Part shown: piece after piece, positions 8,863 to 17,119 of the stretch | How the letters are laid out: each line of letters starts with the position of its first letter | Position numbering within the stretch: the first letter of the stretch is position 1 | Assembly (NCBI RefSeq): GCF_001279775.1 | Contig: NZ_LGDG01000156.1 | Location: forward strand, 130,395 to 194,394 | Length of the DNA stretch: 64,000 bases | Source: Streptomyces sp. MMG1533 | GTDB taxonomy: Bacteria; Actinomycetota; Actinomycetes; Streptomycetales; Streptomycetaceae | Direction of reading: 5' to 3' | The notes under the pieces: generated by a model | What the model saw: only the letters and a program-made list of their open reading frames with translations | The model's database searches: none | What the model was told of the DNA's origin: nothing | Program-made: the position numbers and the translations under genes

Positions 8863-9831
8863 TCAGTCACCTGCCTGGATGAGACCGCCCCGGCGCCGCA
8901 TCAGCAACGCGGTGAACACCATCGACAGGGCGAAGAGCACCAGGGCCACCACACAGGCGGAGCCGTAGTCGAAGCGCTGGAAGCCGAGGTTGTAGACGAG
9001 CTGGGGGAGGGTGAGGGTCGACTTGTCCGGGTAGCCGGGCTCGAACTGGGTGCCGGCACCCTGGATCACGCCCGAGGCGACCTTTCCGGCGATCAGCGGC
9101 TGCGCGTAGTACTGCATCGTCTGGATCACGCCGGTGACCACGGCGAACATCACGATCGGCGAGATGTTCGGCAGGGTGACGAACCGGAACCGCTGCCACG
9201 GCGAGGCCCCGTCCAACTCGGCTGCCTCGTACTGCTCCTGCGGTACGTCCAGCAACGCGGCCATGAAGATGACCATCAGGTCGCCGATGCCCCACAGCGC
9301 GAGCAGGGTGAGGGCCAGCTTGGACCAGGAGGGGTCGTTGAACCAGCCGGGGGCCGGGATGCCGATGCCTTCGAGGATGGAGTTGACCGGGCCCGTACCG
9401 GGGTTGAGCAGGAAGGCGAAGGCCATGGTGGCCGCCACCGGCGGGGCCAGGTACGGCAGGTAGAACAGGGTGCGGAAGACACCCGTGCCCGTCTTGATCT
9501 TCGTGATGAGCAGACCGACGCCGAGTCCGAAGGCGACCCGGAGGGTGACCATGACGAGGACCAGCCACAGGGTGTTGCGCAGGGCGGGCCAGAAGAGGGG
9601 ATAATGCTCGAAGACGTATGTCCAGTTCTTCGTTCCGCTCCACGTCGGCGGTTTGAAACCGTCGTAGTGCATGAACGAGAAATAGACCGTCGAGATCAGC
9701 GGGTACGCGAAGAAGACCACGAAGCCGATCAGCCAGGGCGACATGAAGGCGGCCGTACGAAGTGCTTGTTTGCGCTGCTTCGCCGCGAGCCCGGACGGAC
9801 GGCGCTTCGACGCCGGAGTGATCGTGCTCAT
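8863..9831 (-). CDS. csnF: Carbohydrate ABC transporter permease 1 (CsnF)
   Basis: A 322-residue MalF/UgpA-type permease. A charged N-terminus (KRRPSGLAAKQRKQALR) precedes MSPWLIGFVVFFAYP (TM1), with five further segments. The EAA loop reads YEAAELDGASPWQRFRFVTLPN near residues 215-236. I chose ATG at 9831, which overlaps the csnE stop by one nucleotide (TGATG), typical of coupled translation. Another in-frame reading extends far upstream, but only through csnE in a shifted frame. It forms the membrane pore for glucosamine oligosaccharides with CsnG. Confidence 0.85.
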   Translation of the reverse strand: MSTITPASKRRPSGLAAKQRKQALRTAAFMSPWLIGFVVFFAYPLISTVYFSFMHYDGFKPPTWSGTKNWTYVFEHYPLFWPALRNTLWLVLVMVTLRVAFGLGVGLLITKIKTGTGVFRTLFYLPYLAPPVAATMAFAFLLNPGTGPVNSILEGIGIPAPGWFNDPSWSKLALTLLALWGIGDLMVIFMAALLDVPQEQYEAAELDGASPWQRFRFVTLPNISPIVMFAVVTGVIQTMQYYAQPLIAGKVASGVIQGAGTQFEPGYPDKSTLTLPQLVYNLGFQRFDYGSACVVALVLFALSMVFTALLMRRRGGLIQAGD

Positions 9832-11162
9832 CACTTCGCCTGTGCGATGTCCGTGTCGATCTGCTTCGCGGTGCTCGCAAGGCCCGCCTTGAGGTCCTTG
9901 ACCTTTCCGCTCTCGTACTCGTACCCGAAGTTCTGGATCGTCGTGAGGTACACACCGCCGTTGACGGAGGCCGGTGACGTCGTGGAATTCGGGTTCGCGG
10001 CGATGTCCAGGAACGTCTTGAAGCGCGGGTCGTACTTCAGGTCCGGCGACTTCAGGGCGGCCAGCGTGGACGGCACGTTGTGGATGGCGTTGGAGAAGGC
10101 GACGACGGCGGCCGTGTCGGTCGTCATGTACTTCACCAGTTCCCAGGCCGCGTTCTGCTTCTTGCTGGTGGCGGCGATTCCGGCGATGGTTCCGGTGATG
10201 TAGCCCTTGCCGTACTGGTCGGCCTGGTCGTCGGGGACGGGCAGCGGGGCCACGCCGATCTCGAAGTCCGGCTTGGCGTCCAGGGCCATGCCCAGGCGCC
10301 ACTCGCCGTCGAGCTGCATGGCGACCTGGCCGGTCTGGAAGGGGTGCTTGGGGCCCCACTCGTCGCCGAGTGTGGAGCGGTACTTCTCCAGCCGCTGGTA
10401 GCCGCCGAGTTCGCCGACGAGCTTCTTCTGGAGGGTGAAGCCGGCCTGGAACGCGGGGTCCTTGGCGAGGTTCGACTTGCCGCTGGAGTCGAAGTACGTC
10501 GGCGAGAACTGCCCGAGGTAGTGCTCGCTCGTCGTCTCCCAGCCGTGGTAGTTCGGCATGAAGCCGAGCTGCTTGTAACTGTCGCCGTCGGAGATCGTCA
10601 ACTTCTTGGCGTCGGCCTCGAATTCGGACCAGGTCTTCGGCGGGGTCTTGATGCCGGCCTTCTCGAAGGCGGTCTTGTTGTAGTAGAGGCCGTAGGCGTC
10701 ACCCAGCAGCGGGACACTGCACCGGTTCCCGTCGAACTGGGTGTACTCGTTCATCGCCTTCGGGAAGGTCTTCTCCGGGTCGACGCCCGACTTCTCGAAG
10801 AAGGGGTTGAGGTCGACCAGCGCGCCCGACGAACAGAACTTGCCCACATTGTTGGTGGTGAACGACGAGATCACGTCAGGCGCCTTGTCGCCGCCCGTTC
10901 GGAGCGCCTGGTTCATCTTGTCGTCGGTCATGTTGCCGACGACGTTCACGTGGATGTTGGGGTGCGACTTCTCGAAACCGGCGACCAGTGACTTCACGGC
11001 CTTCGCCTCGGCGGGCGCGCTCCAGGCGTGCCAGAAGTTGAGGGTCGTGTCCTTGGAGGCGTCGTCGCTCGCGTCGGAACCGGACTGGCCGGTGCAGGCG
11101 GTGGCGAGAAGGGCTACCGAGGCGGCGGCAGCGAGCGCGACTTTCCTGGATATTCCGGGCAT
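9831..11162 (-). CDS. csnE: Extracellular sugar-binding lipoprotein (CsnE)
   Basis: A 443-residue family-1 solute-binding protein. The signal peptide ends in a lipobox (LLATAC, lipidated Cys23) followed by a Ser/Asp linker. The mature fold starts TLNFWHAWSAPAEAKAV, typical of sugar binders, and contains GGDKAPDVI and a late GYITGTIAGIAATSK. AGGGAG lies eight nt before ATG 11162. It follows csnR by 53 nt and overlaps csnF by one base. The predicted ligand is chitosan-derived D-glucosamine oligomers, inferred from cluster identity; the sequence alone shows only an oligosaccharide binder. Confidence 0.85.
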   Translation of the reverse strand: MPGISRKVALAAAASVALLATACTGQSGSDASDDASKDTTLNFWHAWSAPAEAKAVKSLVAGFEKSHPNIHVNVVGNMTDDKMNQALRTGGDKAPDVISSFTTNNVGKFCSSGALVDLNPFFEKSGVDPEKTFPKAMNEYTQFDGNRCSVPLLGDAYGLYYNKTAFEKAGIKTPPKTWSEFEADAKKLTISDGDSYKQLGFMPNYHGWETTSEHYLGQFSPTYFDSSGKSNLAKDPAFQAGFTLQKKLVGELGGYQRLEKYRSTLGDEWGPKHPFQTGQVAMQLDGEWRLGMALDAKPDFEIGVAPLPVPDDQADQYGKGYITGTIAGIAATSKKQNAAWELVKYMTTDTAAVVAFSNAIHNVPSTLAALKSPDLKYDPRFKTFLDIAANPNSTTSPASVNGGVYLTTIQNFGYEYESGKVKDLKAGLASTAKQIDTDIAQAK

Positions 11163-11215
11163 GGCAGGGTCTCCCTAGGGCAGGGCGGGGCGGTGGATGT
11201 GCGAGAGGGACGGGC

Positions 11216-12427
11216 TCAGCGCGAGGTGTCGAAGACCTCGTCGCGGGTGGCCGCGAGCGCGCTCTCCAGCGCGCCGCGCAGCACGGGGTGTTCACGGACG
11301 TCGCCGACGACGAGCCGGGGCCGGGGTGCGGCCAGCTCCTCCAGTTCTGCCTGGACGAGAGCGCGCAGCGGTTCCCCGCCGCAGGTGAGCGAGGCGCCGC
11401 TGAGGACGACGAGTTCGGGGTCGAGGACGGAGACGAGGGAGGCGAGACCGGTGGCGAGGTGTGTCGCGTACGCCTCCAGCAGGCGCCGGTGGGGGCCGTC
11501 GTCGGCCTTTGCGGCACGCGCGACGAGGGCGGCGGCGACCTCGGCGTACGGGCCCGACGGGATGTCCTCGACGCCCAGTTCGCGGGCCAGCTGGGGGATC
11601 GCCTGCGAGCCGGCCAGCTCCTGGTAGCCGCCGCTGCCGGCCTTGCTCACCTGTCGGACCAGAGGGGCGCCCGGCACCGGCAGGAAGCCGACCTCGCCGG
11701 CACCGCCGGTCCAGCCGCGGTGCAGCCGGCCGCCGAGGACCAGGGCGGCTCCGAGGCCGCCCTCGTTCCACAGCAGTACGAAGTCGCCGTGCCCGCGGGC
11801 CGCGCCGAGTCGCTGCTCGGCCACGGCGACGAGGTTGACGTCGTTCTCGTACCCGACCGGCATCGGCAGGGTGGCGGCGAGGTCGTCGAGGAGTGTGGGG
11901 GAGTGCCAGCCGGGGAGGTGCGAGGCGTAGCGCAGTCGGCCGGTGTTGGGGTCGAAGGCGCCGGGGGTGCCGATGACGAGCCGGTGGACGTCGTCACGGG
12001 CGAGCCCCGCCGCCTTCACCGCGCCGTCCAGGGCGTCGGTGACCTGGCGGACGACGGGCTGGGCGGGGCGTCTTCCCGGGGTCGGGAGTTCGTACGACCC
12101 CACCGTGCGGCCGGTGATGTCGGCGACGGCGGCGCGGACGCGCTCGGGGGTGACGTCGAGCCCGGCGGCGTACGCGGCGGCCGGGTTGACCTCGTACAAC
12201 TGGGCGTTCGGCCCCGGGCGGCCCTCGCTGGTGCCGGTCGCGAGGACCAGCCCCGATGCCTCCAGGCGGGCCAGCAGCTGGGATGCGGTCGGCTTCGAGA
12301 GGCCGGTGAGCTTGCCGATCCGCGTGCGGGACAGCGGCCCGTGCTCCAGGAGGAGGTCCAGGGCGGCACGGTCGTTCATGGCGCGCAGGACGCTCGGGGT
12401 GCCCGGCGTACCGGCGGTTCCTGCCAT
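11216..12427 (-). CDS. csnR: ROK-family transcriptional repressor (CsnR)
   Basis: A 403-residue ROK regulator. An N-terminal winged helix is visible at residues 14-75 (LSRTRIGKLTGLSKPTASQLL as the helix-turn-helix), followed by a ROK sugar-kinase-like domain with VIGTPGAFDPNTGRL, WNEGGLGAALVLGG and AGEVGFLPVPG. ATG 12427 is preferred because a longer reading to 12532 would put the start inside operator DNA. It heads the csnR-E-F-G-H-K operon and is probably autoregulated through the palindrome at 12499-12514. In S. coelicolor and related strains CsnR represses this operon and chitosanase genes until glucosamine oligomers appear. Confidence 0.85.
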   Translation of the reverse strand: MAGTAGTPGTPSVLRAMNDRAALDLLLEHGPLSRTRIGKLTGLSKPTASQLLARLEASGLVLATGTSEGRPGPNAQLYEVNPAAAYAAGLDVTPERVRAAVADITGRTVGSYELPTPGRRPAQPVVRQVTDALDGAVKAAGLARDDVHRLVIGTPGAFDPNTGRLRYASHLPGWHSPTLLDDLAATLPMPVGYENDVNLVAVAEQRLGAARGHGDFVLLWNEGGLGAALVLGGRLHRGWTGGAGEVGFLPVPGAPLVRQVSKAGSGGYQELAGSQAIPQLARELGVEDIPSGPYAEVAAALVARAAKADDGPHRRLLEAYATHLATGLASLVSVLDPELVVLSGASLTCGGEPLRALVQAELEELAAPRPRLVVGDVREHPVLRGALESALAATRDEVFDTSR

Positions 12428-12498
12428 GGGTCGACACCTGCCTTTCGACTGTCCAGGTTCCCAGTGATCAGGCCGGGAAGTCCATCTCGGCATGATTG

Positions 12499-12514
12499 TT
12501 AGGAAGGTTTCCTG
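12499..12514. promoter_or_regulatory. CsnR-type palindromic operator
   Basis: TTAGGAAGGTTTCCTG is an interrupted palindrome (AGGAA/TTCCT arms) 72 nt before csnR. It is very close to the TTAGGAAAGTTTCCTAA operator reported, as I recall, for CsnR-controlled chitosanase genes. One arm base and the centre differ. Confidence 0.65.
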
Positions 12515-12519
12515 TCTGG

Positions 12520-12531
12520 TGGTCTGGACCA
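12520..12531. promoter_or_regulatory. DasR-responsive-element-like site
   Basis: TGGTCTGGACCA, within GTGGTCTGGACCATA, matches the TGGTCTAGACCA core of DasR (dre) sites at 11 of 12 positions. It lies 5 bp from the CsnR-like palindrome. DasR is the GntR-family N-acetylglucosamine/chitin regulator of Streptomyces, so dual control of the chitosan operon is plausible (inference). Confidence 0.5.
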
Positions 12532-12824
12532 TAGGACTGGCGTGAAGCAGTCGTCAAGAGACCGCCGCCGAGGCAACACAGTCGTTACCTGCGGGGTGCC
12601 GAGGAGTGAGGCGGCTGCCGGGCATGGCCGGAATGCGACCACGGCCACGGAGACGCCGTCTCCGCCCGGCCGGTCGCCGTCACCTCAGGCGCCGCCACCG
12701 AGCCGGTGTGGAAAAGAAGCCTGAAAAGATGCCGACGAACTCTCCGGGGCCGTCCTGCGGAGTGCGGAGTATCGACACGTCCGGGGAAGCTCCGCGACAA
12801 ACCAGGCAGGGAGTGGGAATCCCG

Positions 12825-13040
12825 ATGGCGGATCCACGTGACTACGACGCTGCGATTCCCCACGTCCAGGAGCATCTGGACCGGTACCTGCGGGTGTTCA
12901 CCGAGGTCCGCCGAACCCACGCCGGCCGTCCGCCGGAAGAGGTGCGCCAGGCTCTCGTCGGGAGGTTCGGGGACGAGGGGCTGACCGTCTGGAACGAGGT
13001 CGTGGAGGACGCGGCCCGCCGGATCGCCCTCGACGAGTGA
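12825..13040 (+). CDS. Small uncharacterised acidic protein
   Basis: A 71-residue protein that I do not recognise. It is helical and charged (MADPRDYDAAIPHVQEHLDRY at the start, NEVVEDAARRIALDE at the end), with no Cys, signal or membrane segment. ATG 12825 is chosen; a GTG at 12813 sits too close to the AGGGAG stretch at about 12807. The reading frame stays open upstream to 12606, but that part is Arg/Pro-rich and looks non-coding. It stands alone, divergent from csnR and convergent with the MscS gene 26 nt downstream. The 12541-12824 stretch before it holds no other gene that I can support. Confidence 0.6.
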   Translation: MADPRDYDAAIPHVQEHLDRYLRVFTEVRRTHAGRPPEEVRQALVGRFGDEGLTVWNEVVEDAARRIALDE

Positions 13041-13065
13041 GGACGGCCCGGCCGGGGTGGGGCGG

Positions 13066-14163
13066 CTACTTCGCCACACTCGGCGGCGTCAGCGGCGTGG
13101 CCGCCTGCGCCTGCGGGGACGACGTGTTGGAGTACGCCGACGGGGCCGCCACCCCCGCCGTCGGGTCGGCGTCCGGGTCCTCGGCCACCAGGACGGCCGC
13201 GCCGCCGACGATCGGGATGTCCGCCGCGTCGAAGGCGTGCTTGATGCGCCAGCGGAGTTCGCGTTCGACGGTGAGGGACTTGCCGGGCATGGTCTTCGCC
13301 GAGACACGGACGACCATCGAGTCGAGCAGGACGCTGTCCAGGCCGAGGACCTCGATCGGGCCCCAGAGGAGCTCGTTCCAGGGCTCTTCCTTGCTCATCT
13401 TCTCGGCGACCTCGCTCAGGGTCCGCCTCACCTTGTCGAGGTCCTCGCCCGAGCGGACGGTGACGTCGACGCCGGCCGTGGCCCAGCCCTGGGAGAGGTT
13501 GCCGATGCGCTTGACCTCGCCGTTGCGGACGTACCAGATCTCGCCGTTGTCGCCGCGGAGTTTCGTGACCCGCAGGCCCACCTCGATGACCTCGCCCGAG
13601 GCGACGCCCGCGTCGATGGTGTCACCGACGCCGTACTGGTCCTCGAGGATCATGAAGACGCCGGAGAGGAAGTCCGTCACCAGGTTCCGCGCGCCGAAAC
13701 CGATCGCCACGCCCGCGACACCGGCGGACGCCAGCAGCGGGGCCAGGTTGATCTCGAAGGTGCCGAGGATCATCAGGGCCGCGGTGCCGAGGATCAGGAA
13801 GCTCGCGACCGAACGGAGGACCGAGCCGATCGCCTGGGAGCGCTGGCGGCGCCGCTCCACGTTCACCAGCAGGCCGCCGAGCGCGCTGCCGTCGACCGAG
13901 TTCACCGAGCGGTTCATCCGGTCTATCAGCTTGGTGATGGCCCGCCGCACCACGACTCTCAGCACCGCCGCTATCACCAGGATCAGCAGGACCCTCAGCC
14001 CGATCGCCAGCCAGGTGGACCAGTTCTGCTCGATCCAGCCGGCGGCGTTCGTCGCGCTCTCCTGAGCGTCCTGGAGCGACGGCACCGCCGGAGTGGTCGG
14101 CGTCTCGGAGGGAGACGGCGACGGCGACGAACCGGCGGCCAGTAGGACGGCGGACAAGGACAC
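13066..14163 (-). CDS. MscS-family mechanosensitive ion channel
   Basis: A 365-residue small-conductance mechanosensitive channel. A short secreted N-terminal part (residues 1-45) precedes three hydrophobic segments near 50-72, 118-135 and 140-165. The pore-lining TM3 and beta-domain signature reads ASAGVAGVAIGFGARNLVTDFLSG, then EDQYGVGDTID, EVIEVGLRVTKLRGDNGEIWYVRNGE and the usual alpha-beta C-terminal domain. A Pro/Ala/Ser-rich tail ends the protein. It opens under membrane tension to release solutes during osmotic downshock. It is a single gene, convergent with the small ORF at its 3' side. Confidence 0.88.
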   Translation of the reverse strand: MSLSAVLLAAGSSPSPSPSETPTTPAVPSLQDAQESATNAAGWIEQNWSTWLAIGLRVLLILVIAAVLRVVVRRAITKLIDRMNRSVNSVDGSALGGLLVNVERRRQRSQAIGSVLRSVASFLILGTAALMILGTFEINLAPLLASAGVAGVAIGFGARNLVTDFLSGVFMILEDQYGVGDTIDAGVASGEVIEVGLRVTKLRGDNGEIWYVRNGEVKRIGNLSQGWATAGVDVTVRSGEDLDKVRRTLSEVAEKMSKEEPWNELLWGPIEVLGLDSVLLDSMVVRVSAKTMPGKSLTVERELRWRIKHAFDAADIPIVGGAAVLVAEDPDADPTAGVAAPSAYSNTSSPQAQAATPLTPPSVAK

Positions 14164-14500
14164 GGCAGGTACCTCCAGTGCAGCGGTCCGCCCCTCCGGC
14201 AGCGGTCAAAGTCATCCGTCGTGGATCAAGGTCACGAAAAGGTCACCGGTGGGGCAGGCCCACCACACTATCGGGGCATCGTGTGTGGATCGTTGCAATG
14301 TTCGAGGGAGAGACCGCTCTCACCTGGGGATGTACAGGTGGGATGAACAGCTCATGATCCTGGGGATGCTTCGGATGTGGTCGAAAACACTCCCAGCCCG
14401 TTACCGGGACATGGTGGCGCTTCCACCAGGCATGAGGGGAGACTGACTACGAATCGTCCCGGCGCGAGCCACGCGCCGCCGGCGTCCAAGGAGGCCATCC
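14164..14500. other. Non-coding region between mscS and the HNH gene
   Basis: These 337 nt separate divergently transcribed genes and contain no supportable ORF. Two short hairpins are visible on the plus strand: CACCTG/CAGGTG (14321-14340, 8-nt loop) and TGGTGG/CCACCA (14412-14428). I matched neither to a known riboswitch. AAGGAGG at 14488-14494 is the ribosome binding site of the HNH gene. Confidence 0.5.
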
Positions 14501-15037
14501 GTGCCGCATGTCCTGGTCCTGAACGCGTCGTACGAGCCGCTCGGCGTCGTACCGCTCCGCCGCGCGCTCATCCTCGTCCTCGAGAACAAGGCCGTGTGCC
14601 TCGAGGAGTCCGGCGCCTTCATGCACAGCGCAACCGTCACAGTCCCCGCACCCAGCGTGGTCCGGCTCAAGCGATTCGTCCGGGTTCCCTATCGGGGGCC
14701 CGTTCCTCTGACCCGTCGAGCGCTGTTCGCCCGTGACGGGGGCCGGTGCATGTACTGCGGTGGCGTCGCAACCAGCGTCGACCACGTCATCCCGCGCAGC
14801 CGCGGGGGCAAGCACGTCTGGGACAACGTGGTGGCGTCCTGCCGCCGCTGCAACCACGTGAAGGCCGACCGCCATCTCGTCGAGATCGGCTGGCGGTTGC
14901 GCCACAAACCCGCCCCGCCCACCGGCCTGGCCTGGCGCATCATCGGGACCGGCCACAGGGATCCGCGCTGGATGCCGTACTTGCAGCCATACGGCGCGGA
15001 CGACGCCCTGGCCCGGATCGAGGGCATTTCCGCCTGA
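14501..15037 (+). CDS. HNH endonuclease family protein
   Basis: A 178-residue protein with a compact HNH nuclease domain in the second half: zinc pair C83/C86 (CMYC), the DH of the beta-beta-alpha fold at D94-H95 (SVDHVIPRSRGG), N109 and second zinc pair C114/C117 followed by H119. The N-terminal 75 residues (VLVLNASYEPLGVVPLRRA) are typical of the widespread solitary actinobacterial HNH proteins. GTG 14501 is fixed by AAGGAGG six nt upstream. No methyltransferase or mobile element is adjacent. Cellular role is not known to me; a housekeeping nucleic-acid function is more likely than restriction. Confidence 0.85.
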   Translation: MPHVLVLNASYEPLGVVPLRRALILVLENKAVCLEESGAFMHSATVTVPAPSVVRLKRFVRVPYRGPVPLTRRALFARDGGRCMYCGGVATSVDHVIPRSRGGKHVWDNVVASCRRCNHVKADRHLVEIGWRLRHKPAPPTGLAWRIIGTGHRDPRWMPYLQPYGADDALARIEGISA

Positions 15038-15074
15038 CGCGATCCGGGCTTTTGCATACCCGCGGTCATTCGAA

Positions 15075-15099
15075 GGCCCCACGTCCGGGACGTGGGGCC
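15075..15099. terminator. Hairpin terminator after the HNH gene
   Basis: GGCCCCACGTC (15075-15085) pairs perfectly with GACGTGGGGCC (15089-15099) across a 3-nt loop, 38 nt past the HNH stop and before the convergent ABC permease gene. It could serve both strands. No clear T-run follows. Confidence 0.7.
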
Positions 15100-15149
15100 C
15101 TCGGCACGCCCTCTCCAAAGCCTCACCCAGGCCCCCTCCGAGGCCTCCT

Positions 15150-15791
15150 TCAGGCGGGCGCCCCTTCCGCCCGCGCCCCGCGTACGACATACAGCGCCCC
15201 GCCCACCGCGAAGGCCGCCAGTGCCGCCGCCCAGGCGCCCCTCTCGCCGCCGGGCTGCACCGGCCAGGCCCACACCGCCGTGCCGACGAGCCCCCGCGCA
15301 CCGGCCGACCCCAGATACACCGCGCTGACGTAGCCGAAGGCAGGCAGCCAGCTCAGCCGGGCGCCGAGCAGGGCGGCCGCGGCCGTGGTGAGGCCCGCGG
15401 AACCGAGCATGTTGCGGATCATCGCGGGCGGGCCGAACACGGACGCGTGCCCGAGCACCGACACCGACAGGAGGGCCGCGGCGAGCGCGGTGAGGGCCGA
15501 CAGATGGACCAGACGCTGCAGCCACCACGGCCGTGCGGCCGTACGGTCCAGCTCGTCGGACGCGGTGTGCAGGCTCGACCCGATGACCGCGGCGGCGAAC
15601 AGCGGGGCCAGCGCCACGACCGGAACCCTTCGCTCCGGATCGACGTAGGCGTCCAGACCGTGTGCCGCCCACACGGCGAGCCCGGCGGTTGCGACGAGCA
15701 CGACGAGGGCGCGCGGGACGGTGCGCGAGCGGGCGTACAGAAGCAGACCGTCGGCGCGTGAGCGGTCGTAGCGCACGAAGAGCTCCGTCAC
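15150..15791 (-). CDS. Membrane protein, ABC exporter-associated permease subunit
   Basis: A 213-residue integral membrane protein with about five to six hydrophobic segments (for example residues 28-45, 55-75, 95-115, 120-140 and 185-205). I recognise no specific family. GTG 15791 overlaps the preceding stop by 4 nt, and it is the last gene of the sigma/zf-HC2/ABC operon. By position it is the second membrane subunit of the transporter driven by the ATPase at 17116-17949. Substrate unknown. It is followed by the hairpin at 15075-15099. Confidence 0.6.
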   Translation of the reverse strand: MTELFVRYDRSRADGLLLYARSRTVPRALVVLVATAGLAVWAAHGLDAYVDPERRVPVVALAPLFAAAVIGSSLHTASDELDRTAARPWWLQRLVHLSALTALAAALLSVSVLGHASVFGPPAMIRNMLGSAGLTTAAAALLGARLSWLPAFGYVSAVYLGSAGARGLVGTAVWAWPVQPGGERGAWAAALAAFAVGGALYVVRGARAEGAPA

Positions 15792-17119
15792 AGCGTCGGC
15801 ACCTCGCTCGGCCGGCACTCGTCCGTCGTCGCGAAGTACTCCGACAGCCAGGCGCGGCGCTCCTGCGCGCCCATCGCCTCCAGACGGGCGCGGGCCGCGA
15901 GCCGGGCCTTGAGCCTGGCCTGGTCGGCCGCGCTCCCGTGGGCCAGTTGCTCGTCGAAATCCTTCTCCAACGGGCTGGGTGCCAGATAGTGCTGCACGGC
16001 GTCGTCGACCGGGTCCAGACGCGGGTCCACCTCGTCGCACTCACCCCGGCCGTACAGCGTCATCCCGGCCGCCCAGGCGTACTCCCGCGGATCGGTGAGC
16101 TCACCGCGTACGACCGTCCAGCCGATCGGCGCGATCATCGGCAGCTCCACCTCGTCCCGGCCCGGCCGCCCCGGCAGGTCCTCGTAGCGCACCGGCAGGT
16201 TCCGTACGCCCTCCAGGCGGCCGGTGAGCTCGGACAGGGCGTCCCCGACCTGCGGGAGAAGCTCCTCGTAGCGGGCGTTCACGCAGATCTGCGGGGTCGT
16301 GGACGTGTCGCACACCTGGCGACGGGCGAGCGCGCCGGTGTGCCACAGGCCGTCGTGCCCGGTCTGCACCAGCAGCACGCCCGCGGCGGTCGCGGCGGCC
16401 AGCGGCAGCAGCGCGACGGCACGACGGCGGGCCGCGTACGCCAGGACCGCGGCGGCCGAGAGGCCGGCCGCCCACACGGTCATCGCCACCGGCTGCCACC
16501 ACACCGGGACCGACACGGTCGTGCCGTCGACGACGGGCGACAAGGCGGCGAGGCCGTCGTGACCGCCGTACGAGAGGAAGCCGAGCACGGCGTAGGCGCC
16601 CACCGCCAGCAGCGGTGCCGCGAGCCGCCAGGCCACCAGCCGGCCCGCGACCTGGCCCGCCACGGCGGCGCACGCCAGGACGACCGCGTCCGTGAGCACC
16701 GCGACCGGGTACGGGCCGTCGCCCGTGGCGCAGTACCAGGTGGCGAGCCAGGCGAGGACGACCGCGGCCGCGTATCCGGCGACCACCCACAGCGTCAGGG
16801 GCAGCGCCGAGGCCAGCAGCCGGGGGAGCGGGCCGCGCGCGGCCGTCGCCATCAGCTCCCCGGTACGGCGCCGGCGCTCGCGTCCGCCGTGCCGGCAGCC
16901 CGCCGCCAGCGCCAGCGGGACACCCAGCAGCCCGGCCGCCGCGTGCAACCGCTCGCGGGTCTCGGCCCAGCCGCCCTGCCACTGCGTCGACGTCGTGGCC
17001 ATGGCGACCGCGAGCGTCAGCAGGACGGCGGCGCCGGCCCAGGGGGCGAAGCCACGGACGGCCTCGGTCCGCAGCGGGTGCGGCGCACTCCGCGGTTTCC
17101 TTTCCGCCACGAGGGTCAT
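15788..17119 (-). CDS. Large membrane subunit of putative ABC transporter
   Basis: A 443-residue protein with about six hydrophobic segments in residues 25-270 (for example AGAAVLLTLAVAMA and APLLAVGAYAVLGFLSYGG) and a soluble C-terminal domain from about residue 290 containing three cysteines (RRQVCDTS, PQICVNARY, GECDEVD). The layout resembles ABC-2-type export permeases with an extracytoplasmic region. Its ATG overlaps the ATPase stop and its stop overlaps the next GTG, so all five genes are translationally coupled. The extracytoplasmic Cys pair (CDTSTTPQIC) could be disulfide-bonded (inference). Substrate unknown. Confidence 0.65.
   Translation of the reverse strand: MTLVAERKPRSAPHPLRTEAVRGFAPWAGAAVLLTLAVAMATTSTQWQGGWAETRERLHAAAGLLGVPLALAAGCRHGGRERRRRTGELMATAARGPLPRLLASALPLTLWVVAGYAAAVVLAWLATWYCATGDGPYPVAVLTDAVVLACAAVAGQVAGRLVAWRLAAPLLAVGAYAVLGFLSYGGHDGLAALSPVVDGTTVSVPVWWQPVAMTVWAAGLSAAAVLAYAARRRAVALLPLAAATAAGVLLVQTGHDGLWHTGALARRQVCDTSTTPQICVNARYEELLPQVGDALSELTGRLEGVRNLPVRYEDLPGRPGRDEVELPMIAPIGWTVVRGELTDPREYAWAAGMTLYGRGECDEVDPRLDPVDDAVQHYLAPSPLEKDFDEQLAHGSAADQARLKARLAARARLEAMGAQERRAWLSEYFATTDECRPSEVPTL

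Noticed and set aside
11216..12532. Longer csnR reading starting at 12532
   Set aside because: It would translate through the CsnR-like and DasR-like operators and adds a non-conserved Arg/Pro-type segment. ATG 12427 is better.
14164..14500. Possible riboswitch before the HNH gene
   Set aside because: Two small hairpins are visible but no known riboswitch core could be matched by eye.
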